Below, in pieces: positions 40,559 to 48,969 of a DNA stretch of 64,000 nucleotides (its first letter is position 1; each line of letters begins with the position of its first letter). A model generated the notes under the pieces. That model saw only the letters and a program-made list of their open reading frames with translations, was not told the DNA's origin and did no database searches. The translations under genes were made by a program, and so were the position numbers. The stretch is from an uncultured Spirochaetota bacterium (GTDB lineage Bacteria; Spirochaetota; UBA4802; UBA5550): NCBI GenBank assembly GCA_937872225.1, contig CALMRZ010000047.1, positions 1 through 64,000 on the forward strand, read 5' to 3'.

Positions 40559-42034
40559 TCAGCGGACGCCCCTGAAGAATCCCCTGGCTAATAGCGACGC
40601 GTTTCCGACGGCTATGCACACGGCACACCCTATGAAGGTATGCCAGGTATAATCGATACCCGTAAAAAACAGCACCCCCGCCATGGTTCCGATTGCGGAA
40701 ATAAAACCGGCGCATGCGTCTATGGTCCCCGTTTTTTTGAAGAACAATCCCAGGAAGAAGGTCCCGAGGAGCCCCCCGTAGGTGATGGACGCGATTTTAA
40801 GCCCCAGCTCCACGACCGGGTTCGTGGTGTGTGTGAAGAGCATCGCCCCGCCCGTCAGGGTAATCCCCCACAGGAGCGTGAACAGCCTCGACCAGAACAG
40901 GCCACCGTCGTCAGGTATGCCGGCGCGCTGACGCGCGGGCCTGAACAGGTCGAGGTACGTCGATGAGGCGAGGGAGCTGATCGACGAAGACAGGGAACCC
41001 ATGGCTGATGCGAGGACCCCGGCGATGACGAACCCGGAAATGCCCGCGGGCAGGTTGTCTATTATGAATTTCGGGAAGATCTCGTCGGAAGAAGCAAGTC
41101 CGAGCTGCTGGTACGTCACGCCGCCGTAAAAGGCGTAGAGGCAGAGCCCCAGCACGAGGAAAAACAGGAACTGCACGACGATGAGCGTCGCGTCGAGCAT
41201 CAGGGCCTTTTGGCCGTCCCGGGCCGACCTGCACCCGATGAGCCGCTGCACCAGGAGCTGGTCGGTCCCGTGGGAGGCCATGGTGAGGAACGTTCCTCCC
41301 AGCAGGCCGCCGATGAGGGTGTAGGGGGATGACAAAAACCCGATGAGGCTGTTCCCGAAATGACAATTGATGACCTCGAATTTGTTCGCCCCCTCAGTGA
41401 CGGCGAACGACATCACGTCGTCCCATCCCCGCGGCAGATGGTTCAGGATGATGTACATGGACAGGGCCGCCCCGCCGACGTAGATGAAGAGCTGGACCAC
41501 GTCCATGGCGACGACGGCCCGCAGTCCCCCGGTATAGGTGTAGATGAGCGTGAAAACGCCGATGACCAGGATGCAGACGCCGTAGTCCCACCCGGTGATA
41601 ATGTGGACCGGTATCGAAGTCGCGAAGAGGCGGACCCCGGAAGCGAGCACCCGCGTGACGATGAAAACCGAGGACATGAATTTTCTGATAAAGGGGCCGA
41701 AGCGCCTGCCGAGAAAGTCATAGGCGGTTTCAAGCCCGCCGCGGTAGTAGGCGGGAATGAAGACCAGGCTGACGATTATCCTGCCGATAAAATATCCGAA
41801 CACGAGCTGGAGGAAGTGCATGTTCGATTTGAACGCCAGGCCCGGGATGCTGATGAAGGTCAGGGTGCTGGTTTCGCTGGCGACGATGGAAAAGCCCACC
41901 GCCCACCATGACATGGTCTTCCCCCCGAGGAAATAATCATTTACGGATTTCTGTTTTCCCCCCGACAGTATGCCGAACCCGGCCACGCCGACCAGGTACA
42001 CGGTGATGACGATGTAATCGACAAGCCTGTCCAT
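40559..42034 (-). CDS. Sodium:solute symporter (SSS family)
   Basis: 491 residues from ATG 42034, preceded by GCGAGG. About 13 transmembrane helices are visible with family features. These include DYFLGGKTMSWWAVGFSIVASETSTLTFISIPG near the start, YDFLGRRFG and TYTGGLRAVVAMDVVQLFIY. The Na+-site region SAMGSLSSSISSLASSTYLDLFRP is also present. It imports a solute with sodium; the substrate cannot be told from sequence. The frame extends upstream to 42103 but that part is not typical of the family. Confidence 0.92.
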   Translation of the reverse strand: MDRLVDYIVITVYLVGVAGFGILSGGKQKSVNDYFLGGKTMSWWAVGFSIVASETSTLTFISIPGLAFKSNMHFLQLVFGYFIGRIIVSLVFIPAYYRGGLETAYDFLGRRFGPFIRKFMSSVFIVTRVLASGVRLFATSIPVHIITGWDYGVCILVIGVFTLIYTYTGGLRAVVAMDVVQLFIYVGGAALSMYIILNHLPRGWDDVMSFAVTEGANKFEVINCHFGNSLIGFLSSPYTLIGGLLGGTFLTMASHGTDQLLVQRLIGCRSARDGQKALMLDATLIVVQFLFFLVLGLCLYAFYGGVTYQQLGLASSDEIFPKFIIDNLPAGISGFVIAGVLASAMGSLSSSISSLASSTYLDLFRPARQRAGIPDDGGLFWSRLFTLLWGITLTGGAMLFTHTTNPVVELGLKIASITYGGLLGTFFLGLFFKKTGTIDACAGFISAIGTMAGVLFFTGIDYTWHTFIGCAVCIAVGNASLLARGFFRGVR

Positions 42035-42300
42035 GGGGAGCCTCGCTTTTTTTTGATGCCGCCGGGACCAGGGGTCGGCGGACCTGTTGATGAAAACAGG
42101 CAACGGGGATACCGGTCAACAAAAATTCAGCGGCATGGCGGCCGGCGTGAATCATAACCGGCCGTAAGGGCCGGGGCCCTTCGGCACCCGTCGTCCCGTA
42201 TTTATCTATTGACAGTACCGCGTTCCCCGGCGTTGATGTAAGCTCCCCAAGGCTGGCCATTGATTCAAGGCCGGATAGAGCGTCGGTCGCCCGTTCCCTT

Positions 42301-43256
42301 GTGCTGGAGGGCGAGTTTGTCGTGAATTACGCGAGAATGGAAATGGCGGTGTGCGTTCCCGCGTCCTACTTTTCCCTGCTGCTCCCCCAGGCGCTGAAGC
42401 CGCGGGATTGCCAGCGTCCTGGCGACTCTCCCGCTGATTCACTGGCAGCGGTGCTGGCCCTTAATGCCGCGCTCTTCAGCAGCTGTATCGGGACCTTCAT
42501 GAAAAAATACCGGGGGGCCTCGCGTTCCTGCCGGCGAACACGACCTGCATCCCCCTCTACGAACTCATGGATCTCATGGATGACCGCGATCTCCGGATAC
42601 TGCTGCAGAACATCCTCGTGCCGAAGTATTCGGCCGGCATTGCCAGGTTCTTCAATATCGGGGTGACGGTCAGGGCAGAGGGGGAGGAGGGGGATGAAGG
42701 GCCCCGCGTGAAAATATTCCAGGTCGCCTATGACAGGGAACGGATCAACAGGATGATCCCTCCCCTCATTATCGGGGAAATGGACCGCCTGAAAGATTAC
42801 ACGCCGGCGGAAGAATTCGATTCCTTCAACAAAAAGCTTCTGAAGGAGATATCAAAATCGATTTCCGCGGGCACCGTGATGTTTTCTTGCAGGACGCGGT
42901 GTATATTCACACACGAGATTTTCGACATCATCAATGAGGAGGAAGCGCGCCGCCTGGGCGAGCTGCGCTCGCAGGGCATTCCCTTCGGAGCGATGCGAAA
43001 GCTGTCGAACAGCGAGCTGATAAACCTCGTCAACAAGATCGGCAACCATGACCTCTGCAGGAGTGTCATCGACAGCGAAGGGGACATCCCCCTGCTCATG
43101 AACTGCATGAGCAGGGGGAGGAAAAGACAGTTCATGTACGGCCTCGAATACTACCGGCGGCAATACGCGGGCGGACGGCTTGCGGCGGAGGAAATGATCG
43201 CGGCAAAGCTCAGGATTAATTCTTTTCTGGAGAAGAAACGCGCTGAGGGTATCTGA
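42301..43256 (+). pseudogene. Unknown gene interrupted by a one-base frameshift at a poly-A run
   Basis: A GTG start (42301, or 42322 with GGAGGGCGAG upstream) opens a frame up to FMKKY near 42510. The adjacent frame continues from there as IPGGLAFLPANTTCIPLYELMDLMDDRDLRILLQNIL to 43256. A run of six A (42502-42507) marks the join; seven would give one protein of about 318 residues. The rest is a charged, mostly helical soluble protein with no family that I recognise. It may be a sequencing error or a true frameshift. It converges with exbD, with one base between the stop codons. Confidence 0.65.
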
Positions 43257-43257
43257 C

Positions 43258-43686
43258 TCAGTCCTTCTTCTGGAGCTCGATGGATATGCTCACCTTGTTC
43301 AGCCCGGCCTGCTTGGCCGCATCGAGGACCTTGACGAAAAAATCCACCGACGCCCGCTTGTCCGCCTTGACGATGACGCCGTTCTTTTTCGCGTCCGCAG
43401 AATACCTTTCAAGCTCTTTGTGGAGCGCCTGTTCCGACACCCTGTTGTTGGCGATATAGATCTCGTTTTTCGCGGTCACGGCCACCACCAGAGGGTTCTC
43501 GCCCTTGATCTTGGAAATGGTCATCCCCTTGGGCAGGTTCACCTTGATCTTCGACTCCTGCTGCGGGTTGAAGGTGTACAGGAGGCTGAAGGTGATGAAG
43601 AAAAAAATGAACATGTTCATGACGATATCGGTCATGGCGACCGACTCCAGGGTCAGGAATTGCTTGTTGGTTGTCCGTACCTTCAT
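43258..43686 (-). CDS. exbD: ExbD/TolR-family biopolymer transport protein
   Basis: 142 residues: one N-terminal transmembrane helix with the proton-path aspartate region VAMTDIVMNMFIFFFITFSLLY, then the periplasmic ExbD domain (VVAVTAKNEIYIANNRVSEQALHKELERYSADAKKNGVIVKAD). With ExbB it uses the proton gradient to power an outer-membrane energiser such as TonB, or another envelope machine. Its start overlaps the exbB stop by four bases. No tonB gene is in the window. Confidence 0.9.
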   Translation of the reverse strand: MKVRTTNKQFLTLESVAMTDIVMNMFIFFFITFSLLYTFNPQQESKIKVNLPKGMTISKIKGENPLVVAVTAKNEIYIANNRVSEQALHKELERYSADAKKNGVIVKADKRASVDFFVKVLDAAKQAGLNKVSISIELQKKD

Positions 43687-44318
43687 TTCTTCTTCCTCGA
43701 AGAGATGTCTTTCAATACATGGACCAGTTTTTCGCCGTAGTGGTTCATGTCACGGGCGATGCCGTTTATCCTGTTAATATAGATGCTGTAGATGATGTAA
43801 TAGGGAATGGCCACGCTAAGTCCGCCGGCCGTGCTGATCATTGCCTGGTAGATGCCGCCGGCGAGTTTTTCCACCGTGACGGCCGCTCCCGCCGCCTCCC
43901 AGGCCATGAAAGCGCCGATGAGGCCGATGATGGTGCCGAGGAAGCCCAGCATCGGCTCGACCCCGACGATGACCAGGAATACGTGCATGTTCTTTTCAAG
44001 GAGGGCGACCTCTTCGTTGCCGATGTGCTCCATGTGGCGCTCGATCTCGGCCGGTTCGTTTCCCCGGTGGCTCAAACCCACGCCGAGCACCCTGCCGATG
44101 GGGTGCTCGGTCTTTGCGCACTCCTCGATGGCCAGGTCGACGTGGCCCTTTTCAAGGAGGGAGAATATCGTATCGGTGAATTTCTTCACATCAAGCCTGA
44201 TTTTCCAGAGGAGCATGCCCCGCTCGACGGTAAGCCCCAGGGCGACGATGGAGCCCAGGATGATGGGAATCATGACCCATCCGCCCTTGACGATTATATT
44301 GTTGGTGAGAATATCCAT
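43683..44318 (-). CDS. exbB: ExbB/TolQ/MotA-family proton channel protein
   Basis: 211 residues with three transmembrane segments (about 15-35, 105-130 and 150-172). The family core is MLGFLGTIIGLIGAFMAWEAAGAAVTVEKLAGGIYQAMISTAGGLSVAIPYYIIYSIY. The residue pattern is ExbB/TolQ rather than MotA, supported by the exbD gene that overlaps its stop codon. It forms the ion channel of the energising complex in the inner membrane. Starts with ATG following GAGGTATTTTAC. Confidence 0.9.
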   Translation of the reverse strand: MDILTNNIIVKGGWVMIPIILGSIVALGLTVERGMLLWKIRLDVKKFTDTIFSLLEKGHVDLAIEECAKTEHPIGRVLGVGLSHRGNEPAEIERHMEHIGNEEVALLEKNMHVFLVIVGVEPMLGFLGTIIGLIGAFMAWEAAGAAVTVEKLAGGIYQAMISTAGGLSVAIPYYIIYSIYINRINGIARDMNHYGEKLVHVLKDISSRKKK

Positions 44319-44682
44319 GTAAAATACCTCGAGATTATATATGTCTAATGGACACCGGGAAAAACATTTTGTTGCAAAGAATACAACGTCGATCGGATTT
44401 TCTGATCATGGTCATTATTCTTGCAAATTCGTCAAATGATTAATCACGATACACACAAAATCAAGCCCCCCGTCCCCCTGAGGGGGCGTTGAGGAAATGA
44501 TGATATGGGAAAATGGATTAATGCGAGTTATATGATAGATATACATCCAAGTATGAATTATTAAATTCAATTGCATCGTGCCCCCCTCAGGGGGGCAGGG
44601 GGGTGTCAATATAGTTAATGAACAACTGTTCCGGAGCATGTGCATAAAAAATACTTGTCAATCTCCTCCAATAAACCGTATC
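44319..44682 (+). other. AT-rich gap containing an inverted pair of GC repeats
   Basis: No gene is supported here. Two related GC-rich units in opposite orientation (44461-44494 and 44575-44608) flank about 80 bases of AT-rich DNA; see the repeat entry. The frame of ispG is open back to 44578, but that part translates the repeat itself and is not taken as coding. Confidence 0.55.
44461..44608 (+). repeat. Inverted pair of REP-like GC hairpins
   Basis: Unit 1 (44461-44494) contains CCCCC-TGA-GGGGG at 44474-44486. Unit 2 (44575-44608) contains GCCCCCC-TCA-GGGGGGC at 44580-44596 followed by AGGGGGGTGTCA. The reverse complement of unit 2 aligns with unit 1 across about 30 bases. Two palindromic units in inverted orientation around a short spacer are typical of REP doublets, non-autonomous elements moved by RAYT transposases. 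No transposase is present in the window. Confidence 0.55.
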
Positions 44683-45774
44683 ATGCGGCCGATGACACGC
44701 CAGAGAAGAAAAACCAGGCAGGTCAGGGCCGGCTCCCTCGCCATAGGCGGGGGGGCGCCCGTGTCGATCCAGACCATGGCCACTGTCCCCATCGAGCGGA
44801 CCGATGATGCTATCGCCCAGGTGCGGGCCCTGGCGTCGGCGGGGGCGGAGCTGGTCCGGGTCGCGCTGCGGAGCGCGGAAGCGGCCGAACTTCTGCGGAA
44901 GCTGATCCCGGCCGTGCAGGTGCCCGTCTGCGCCGACATCCATTTCGACCACCGCATCGCCCTGGCCGCGATCAGGGCCGGGGTGCACAAGGTGCGCATC
45001 AATCCCGGCAACATCGGCGATCCAAAGGGGGTGCGCGAGGTCGTGGCCGCGGCGCGGGACCGCGGCGTGCCGATCCGCATAGGCGTGAACAGCGGCTCCG
45101 TGGACCGGCGCAGGTTCCCGGAGGTGACCCCGAAGAGCCTGGTGGCCTCCGCCATGGAGCACGTGGTGATCCTCGAGGAGAACGGATTCGCCGACATCGT
45201 GGTGTCCATCAAGGCGTCGGACATAGCCCGGACCGTGGCGGCCAACGAGCTCTTCGCGTCGCAGCGGGACTATCCGCTCCACGTGGGCCTCACGGAGGCC
45301 GGGTACGGCATGACCTGCATCGTGCAGAGCTCGGTGGCCATCGGCCATCTCCTCATGGAGGGGATCGGCGACACCATCCGGGTGTCGATGACCGGCGACC
45401 CGGCGGAGGAGATCATCGTGGCCCGGAAGATCCTCGAGTCCGCGGGCGAGCGCGAGGCGTGGGTGCGCATCGTGGCGTGCCCCACCTGCGGCCGCACCGA
45501 TCCCTCCCTCGATATCCTCGTCCTGGCCAAAGAGGTCGACGCCGCGGTGACCGCGCGCTTCGAGAAGACCATGCGGGAGAGGGGGAGGACCCTCCACGTG
45601 GCGGTCATGGGGTGCGAGGTGAACGGCCCCGGCGAGGCGAAGGACGCCGACGCGGGCCTTGCCGGCATCCGCGACGGAAGGCTCCTCCTTTTCGCGAAGG
45701 GGGCCAAGATCAGGACCGTTGAATACCGCGACGCGGTCGCGGCGCTCATGGAAGAGATAGAAAGGATCATATGA
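44683..45774 (+). CDS. ispG: 4-hydroxy-3-methylbut-2-enyl diphosphate synthase IspG (GcpE)
   Basis: IspG makes HMBPP from the cyclic diphosphate MEcPP in the MEP isoprenoid pathway. The protein has the TIM-barrel half (GAPVSIQTMATVPIERTDDAIAQ, HKVRINPGNIGDPKGV, RIGVNSGSV) and the 4Fe-4S half with CPTCGRT and GCEVNGPGEAKDAD supplying the three cysteines. The start is uncertain between 44683 and 44692; neither has a good ribosome-binding site. It overlaps the methyltransferase gene by four bases. Confidence 0.94.
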   Translation: MRPMTRQRRKTRQVRAGSLAIGGGAPVSIQTMATVPIERTDDAIAQVRALASAGAELVRVALRSAEAAELLRKLIPAVQVPVCADIHFDHRIALAAIRAGVHKVRINPGNIGDPKGVREVVAAARDRGVPIRIGVNSGSVDRRRFPEVTPKSLVASAMEHVVILEENGFADIVVSIKASDIARTVAANELFASQRDYPLHVGLTEAGYGMTCIVQSSVAIGHLLMEGIGDTIRVSMTGDPAEEIIVARKILESAGEREAWVRIVACPTCGRTDPSLDILVLAKEVDAAVTARFEKTMRERGRTLHVAVMGCEVNGPGEAKDADAGLAGIRDGRLLLFAKGAKIRTVEYRDAVAALMEEIERII

Positions 45775-46460
45775 CCAGAGAACGATCCCCGGTCCCCTTC
45801 GACGCCGGTTATTTCAGGAAAAAGGCGGAAAAGGGGGAGCGCTTCACAACCGCAGAGGCCTTTGCCCATATCTATGAGACCAATCACTGGGCCGGAAAGG
45901 ATTCCGTCTCCGGCGAGGGGTCCGATCTTGTCCAGACTGCCGCAGTACGGCAGGAGCTGGCGAATATCCTGAAGGAATTCAATGTCAGTGTCTTCCTTGA
46001 CCTTCCCTGCGGCGATTTCGGCTGGATGAGCTCGCTGGAGCTGCCGGTGGATGCCTATATCGGCGGCGACATTGTCGAGGACCTGGTGCGGAGGAACAGG
46101 GAGCTATACGGAAATGAAAGGAGGAAATTCATGGTCCTGGATATCACCGGGGACACCCTGCCGGCGGCGGACCTCCTCTTCTGCCGGGACTGCCTGGTGC
46201 ACTTCTCCTTTGAAGATACGGGAAAAGCCCTCCGCACGGTCCGCGGCTCAACCATTCGGCATATCCTTACCACCACGTTTCCCGAATGCGAAAAGAACGA
46301 CTATATCGTCACAGGGGACTGGCGGGTCATCAACCTTGAACGGCCGCCCTTCAATTTTCCAAAGCCGTTAAGGCTCATCAATGAGCGCTGCACCGAGGGC
46401 GGCGGCACCTACGCGGACAAGAGCCTGGGGCTGTGGGAGGTGCGGTCGCTGCCGGCGTGA
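45771..46460 (+). CDS. Class I SAM-dependent methyltransferase, substrate unknown
   Basis: 229 residues. The SAM-binding motif is FLDLPCGDFGWMSSL (about residues 74-88), followed by YIGGDIVEDLVRRNRELYG and LLFCRDCLVHFSFEDTGKAL. The N-terminal part (ETNHWAGKDSVSGEGSDLVQT) resembles methyltransferases that act on sugars or lipids of the cell surface; this is a guess. It overlaps ispG by four bases and so is translationally coupled to it. Confidence 0.85.
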   Translation: MTRERSPVPFDAGYFRKKAEKGERFTTAEAFAHIYETNHWAGKDSVSGEGSDLVQTAAVRQELANILKEFNVSVFLDLPCGDFGWMSSLELPVDAYIGGDIVEDLVRRNRELYGNERRKFMVLDITGDTLPAADLLFCRDCLVHFSFEDTGKALRTVRGSTIRHILTTTFPECEKNDYIVTGDWRVINLERPPFNFPKPLRLINERCTEGGGTYADKSLGLWEVRSLPA

Positions 46461-46475
46461 TGATAAATTATTGTT

Positions 46476-46880
46476 TTACAGGCCGATATTTTTTATTGCG
46501 CTGATCATGCCCCTGTCGAGGCTCATCAGTTTTGACCTTGTCCTCAAGGCCAGTTCTATATAAGCGGCATCATAGGATGACAAACCATATAATTGGGTTA
46601 TCTCAAAAACGTCTTTTAAATATTGAGCGCCGTAGATGATATCGGTCTCCAGGGGCAGTTTCCCCAGCAGTTCCATTACTGTTGATGCGTCATTGAAACT
46701 TAACCGCTTTCTCTTCGTCGCGACATTCAAAACATTTGTTGTCTCATGCCACCAGAGCGAGGGTACCAATACCTGGTCGGCCTGTTTCAGATTGATGAAA
46801 AAATTCCGGGCATGATCCGATTTTTCATCGGGCAGGAACAACGCGGAAGAAAAAGAGCAGTCTATCACGTATTTCATCAA
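46476..46880 (-). CDS. vapC: PIN-domain toxin (VapC-like)
   Basis: 134 residues of a PIN-type RNase. The acidic active-site residues are in YVIDCSFSSALFLPDE (Asp near residue 7), WWHETTNVL (Glu), YGLSSYDAAYIELAL (Asp) and LMSLDRGM (Asp). VapC toxins cut tRNA or rRNA when not bound by their antitoxin. The start overlaps the antitoxin stop by four bases, the normal toxin-antitoxin order. Confidence 0.87.
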   Translation of the reverse strand: MMKYVIDCSFSSALFLPDEKSDHARNFFINLKQADQVLVPSLWWHETTNVLNVATKRKRLSFNDASTVMELLGKLPLETDIIYGAQYLKDVFEITQLYGLSSYDAAYIELALRTRSKLMSLDRGMISAIKNIGL

Positions 46881-47131
46881 TACTTTCTTCCTTCGTTGAT
46901 GTATTCCCTTGTATCGGTTTTTCCTTTAACTGAATTCCTGATGGCGTCCAGCTGGGCGATTATTTCATCCGGTTTAACGGCATCGGCCGTGTCCCCGTAT
47001 TTCGCCAGCCTGGCGACCGGTTTGCCCCGTTTCGTGATGATGAATTCAACGCCCCTCTGGACCTCGTCAAGCAGGTGCGCCAGGTGGGTCTTGGCGTCGA
47101 ATGACCCGATCGATTTCTGTTTTGTTTTCAT
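46877..47131 (-). CDS. vapB: Phd/YefM-type antitoxin (VapB partner)
   Basis: 84 residues with the Phd/YefM N-terminal DNA-binding fold: SIGSFDAKTHLAHLLDEVQRGVEFIITKRGKPVARLAKYG. A C-terminal toxin-binding tail (DEIIAQLDAIRNSVKGKTD) follows. It should neutralise the adjacent PIN toxin and repress the operon. No ribosome-binding site precedes its ATG. The predicted transcription start falls on the start codon, suggesting a leaderless mRNA. Confidence 0.87.
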   Translation of the reverse strand: MKTKQKSIGSFDAKTHLAHLLDEVQRGVEFIITKRGKPVARLAKYGDTADAVKPDEIIAQLDAIRNSVKGKTDTREYINEGRKY

Positions 47132-47166
47132 AAAACTAGTTTAATAAACCAGTTTTAAAATGTCAA
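47132..47166 (-). promoter_or_regulatory. Promoter and operator of the toxin-antitoxin operon
   Basis: On the minus strand TTGACA (47166-47161), 17 bases, then TAAACT (47143-47138). A near-perfect 25-bp palindrome (47132-47156, AAAACT-x-GTTT/AAAC-x-AGTTTT) covers the -10 and runs up to the antitoxin start codon. It is a likely site for autorepression by the antitoxin or the complex. Confidence 0.7.
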
Positions 47167-47378
47167 TGGCTTATCGCTGTTTTATGTAAAATTGTTTGAA
47201 GGAGCGTTCAGGCAGGATAGATAATACCGGGGGCAGGGGGCTGGATCCCCAATTATTTCTTTCTTGGAAGCGAGATTGTGTTTGATTATTTTAATGTTAC
47301 CCATCCCAATGGCATTTCACTGATTGAAAACCATGCCCCGCCCCAACCGGCGGGAACCATGCTAACAGGCTGATTTCC

Positions 47379-48188
47379 ATGAACGAAATAGTAAAATCAA
47401 TAATCCTCGGCGTTGTAGAGGGGGTTACCGAGTTCCTGCCGATATCCTCGACGGGGCACCTGATCATCATCAACCGCTTCATCGACTTCACCGGGCCCTT
47501 CGCGAAGGCCTTCGACGTGGTCATCCAGCTGGGGGCGATCCTGTCCGTGGTCGTGTATTTCTGGAAAAGGCTCATCCCCTTCGGCCCCCACCTGGCGCCG
47601 GAAAAGAGGAGAGACGTCTGGGACTTGTGGAAAAAGACCATTGTCGGGGTCATCCCCGCCCTGGTCCTGGGGGCACTCTTCGGCGGCATCATAAAGGAAT
47701 ACCTCTTCAACCCCATCACCGTGTCGATAGCGCTGATCGCCGGCGGCATTGTATTGATCTATCTCGAAGGACGGCACAAGTTGGCGGAAATAACATCCGT
47801 CGCCTCCTTGGGCTACGGCAAAGCCCTTGCGATAGGCCTGATACAGTGCCTTGCCATGGTGCCGGGGACGTCGCGTTCCGCCGCCACCATCATCGGCGCC
47901 ATGTTCCTGGGTGCGTCCCGCGTGGTGGCCGCGGAGTTTTCGTTTTTTCTGGCAATCCCGACGATGTGCGCGGCGTCGGCCTATTCCCTGCTCAAGGTCG
48001 GACGGATGCTGACGCCGGATGAGCTTATAGTGCTCGGCGTGGGCTTCGCGGTCTCCTTCATCGTGGCGCTGGCGGTCATTGCGGGATTCATGAAGTTTAT
48101 TTCCAGGAGGGACTTCAGGCCCTTCGGCTATTACCGGATTGTGCTGGGCGCAGCGGTGCTTGTCTATTTTCTCATCATTGCCGGATGA
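47379..48188 (+). CDS. uppP: Undecaprenyl-diphosphatase UppP (BacA)
   Basis: UppP recycles the lipid carrier by dephosphorylating undecaprenyl diphosphate and gives some bacitracin resistance. 269 residues with EGVTEFLPISSTGHLIII (catalytic Glu-rich motif), FDVVIQLGAILSVVVYF and GTSRSAATIIGAMFLGASR (second signature PGxSRSxxT). About seven or eight transmembrane helices. Complete; the ATG begins MNEIVKSIILG. Confidence 0.95.
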   Translation: MNEIVKSIILGVVEGVTEFLPISSTGHLIIINRFIDFTGPFAKAFDVVIQLGAILSVVVYFWKRLIPFGPHLAPEKRRDVWDLWKKTIVGVIPALVLGALFGGIIKEYLFNPITVSIALIAGGIVLIYLEGRHKLAEITSVASLGYGKALAIGLIQCLAMVPGTSRSAATIIGAMFLGASRVVAAEFSFFLAIPTMCAASAYSLLKVGRMLTPDELIVLGVGFAVSFIVALAVIAGFMKFISRRDFRPFGYYRIVLGAAVLVYFLIIAG

Positions 48189-48236
48189 TTACACTTCGGC
48201 CAGGCATTAATCTTCGTTATACAGGGGAGGGGGTCC

Positions 48237-48557
48237 ATGCGGAATGCGGTTCTCTGGATGCTTTTTTCGTTATTGCTGGCATCGGCATACGCGTATGTTG
48301 AGATACTGATCATGGCTGTTGCCCTGAGCAATTCACACTATTCGCTCTATTTTGCCCTATCGGGCGCCGCCGGCTTATTCTGCTGGATCCGGGGGCTGAA
48401 ATCATACCGCATTGCAGCGGCAACGCCGGAGCGGAACACAATCGGATGGAATATTGCGTTCAAATCAGGAAGCCTCCTCTTCTTCTTCGCTCTGGGACTC
48501 GGCTGCCTGGGACTGCTGGGCAATATATACTTCCTGATCCTGGGGAAAATGTCCTGA
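48237..48557 (+). CDS. Small membrane protein of unknown function
   Basis: 106 residues with three hydrophobic segments (about 5-27, 34-50 and 78-100). The family is not recognised. It lies 48 bases after uppP on the same strand, with GGGGAGGGGG before the ATG, and is followed by the DUF3820 gene after 20 bases; the three may form one unit. Confidence 0.65.
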   Translation: MRNAVLWMLFSLLLASAYAYVEILIMAVALSNSHYSLYFALSGAAGLFCWIRGLKSYRIAAATPERNTIGWNIAFKSGSLLFFFALGLGCLGLLGNIYFLILGKMS

Positions 48558-48577
48558 CAGGCAACGGCGCGTAAAAC

Positions 48578-48790
48578 ATGTTCAATCCTGAAATCTTGTT
48601 AAAACTGGTAACGGTACGGATGCCCTTCGGCAAATACAAGGACTATATCCTGTGCGACCTGCCTGAACATTATATCATGTGGTTCCAGAAGAAGGGGTTC
48701 CCCCGGGGGGAACTGGGAATCCTCCTGGCCGCCCTCTACGAGATACAGCTCAACGGGCTGGAGCACCTGTTAAAGCCGTTGAGGAAATAG
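48578..48790 (+). CDS. DUF3820-family protein
   Basis: 70 residues with the family core RMPFGKYKDYILCDLPEHYIMWFQKKGFPRGELGILLAALYEI. DUF3820 proteins are small, widespread and also called putative quorum-sensing-regulated factors; their biochemical role is not settled. The core resembles the N-terminal module found next to some 3'-5' exonucleases. Start ATG at 48578 is the only option before the core. Confidence 0.82.
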   Translation: MFNPEILLKLVTVRMPFGKYKDYILCDLPEHYIMWFQKKGFPRGELGILLAALYEIQLNGLEHLLKPLRK

Positions 48791-48893
48791 GGCTGTTTCG
48801 GGCGAACATTAGACCTCGGATGCGCCGGGTGATTTTTTCTTTAAATCATTCATGATCTACGTCTCAAATAATCCGCATAACACATTAATGCTG

Positions 48894-48922
48894 TTGACAG
48901 ATTCGAATTGTAAGGCCACAAT
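48894..48922 (+). promoter_or_regulatory. Sigma-70 promoter upstream of the gene at 48970
   Basis: TTGACA (48894-48899), a 17-base spacer, CACAAT (48917-48922). Perfect -35, -10 with four of six matches. The ATG of the next gene lies 47 bases downstream of the -10, with AAAGGAGG in between. Confidence 0.6.
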
Positions 48923-48969
48923 TCATCATTCAAGTCAAATACAGAAGACACAGTCTCAAAGGAGGCAGT

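Noticed and set aside
44587-45597. 336-codon minus-strand frame opposite ispG
   Set aside because: No recognisable motifs; ispG has all its cysteines and barrel motifs on the + strand.
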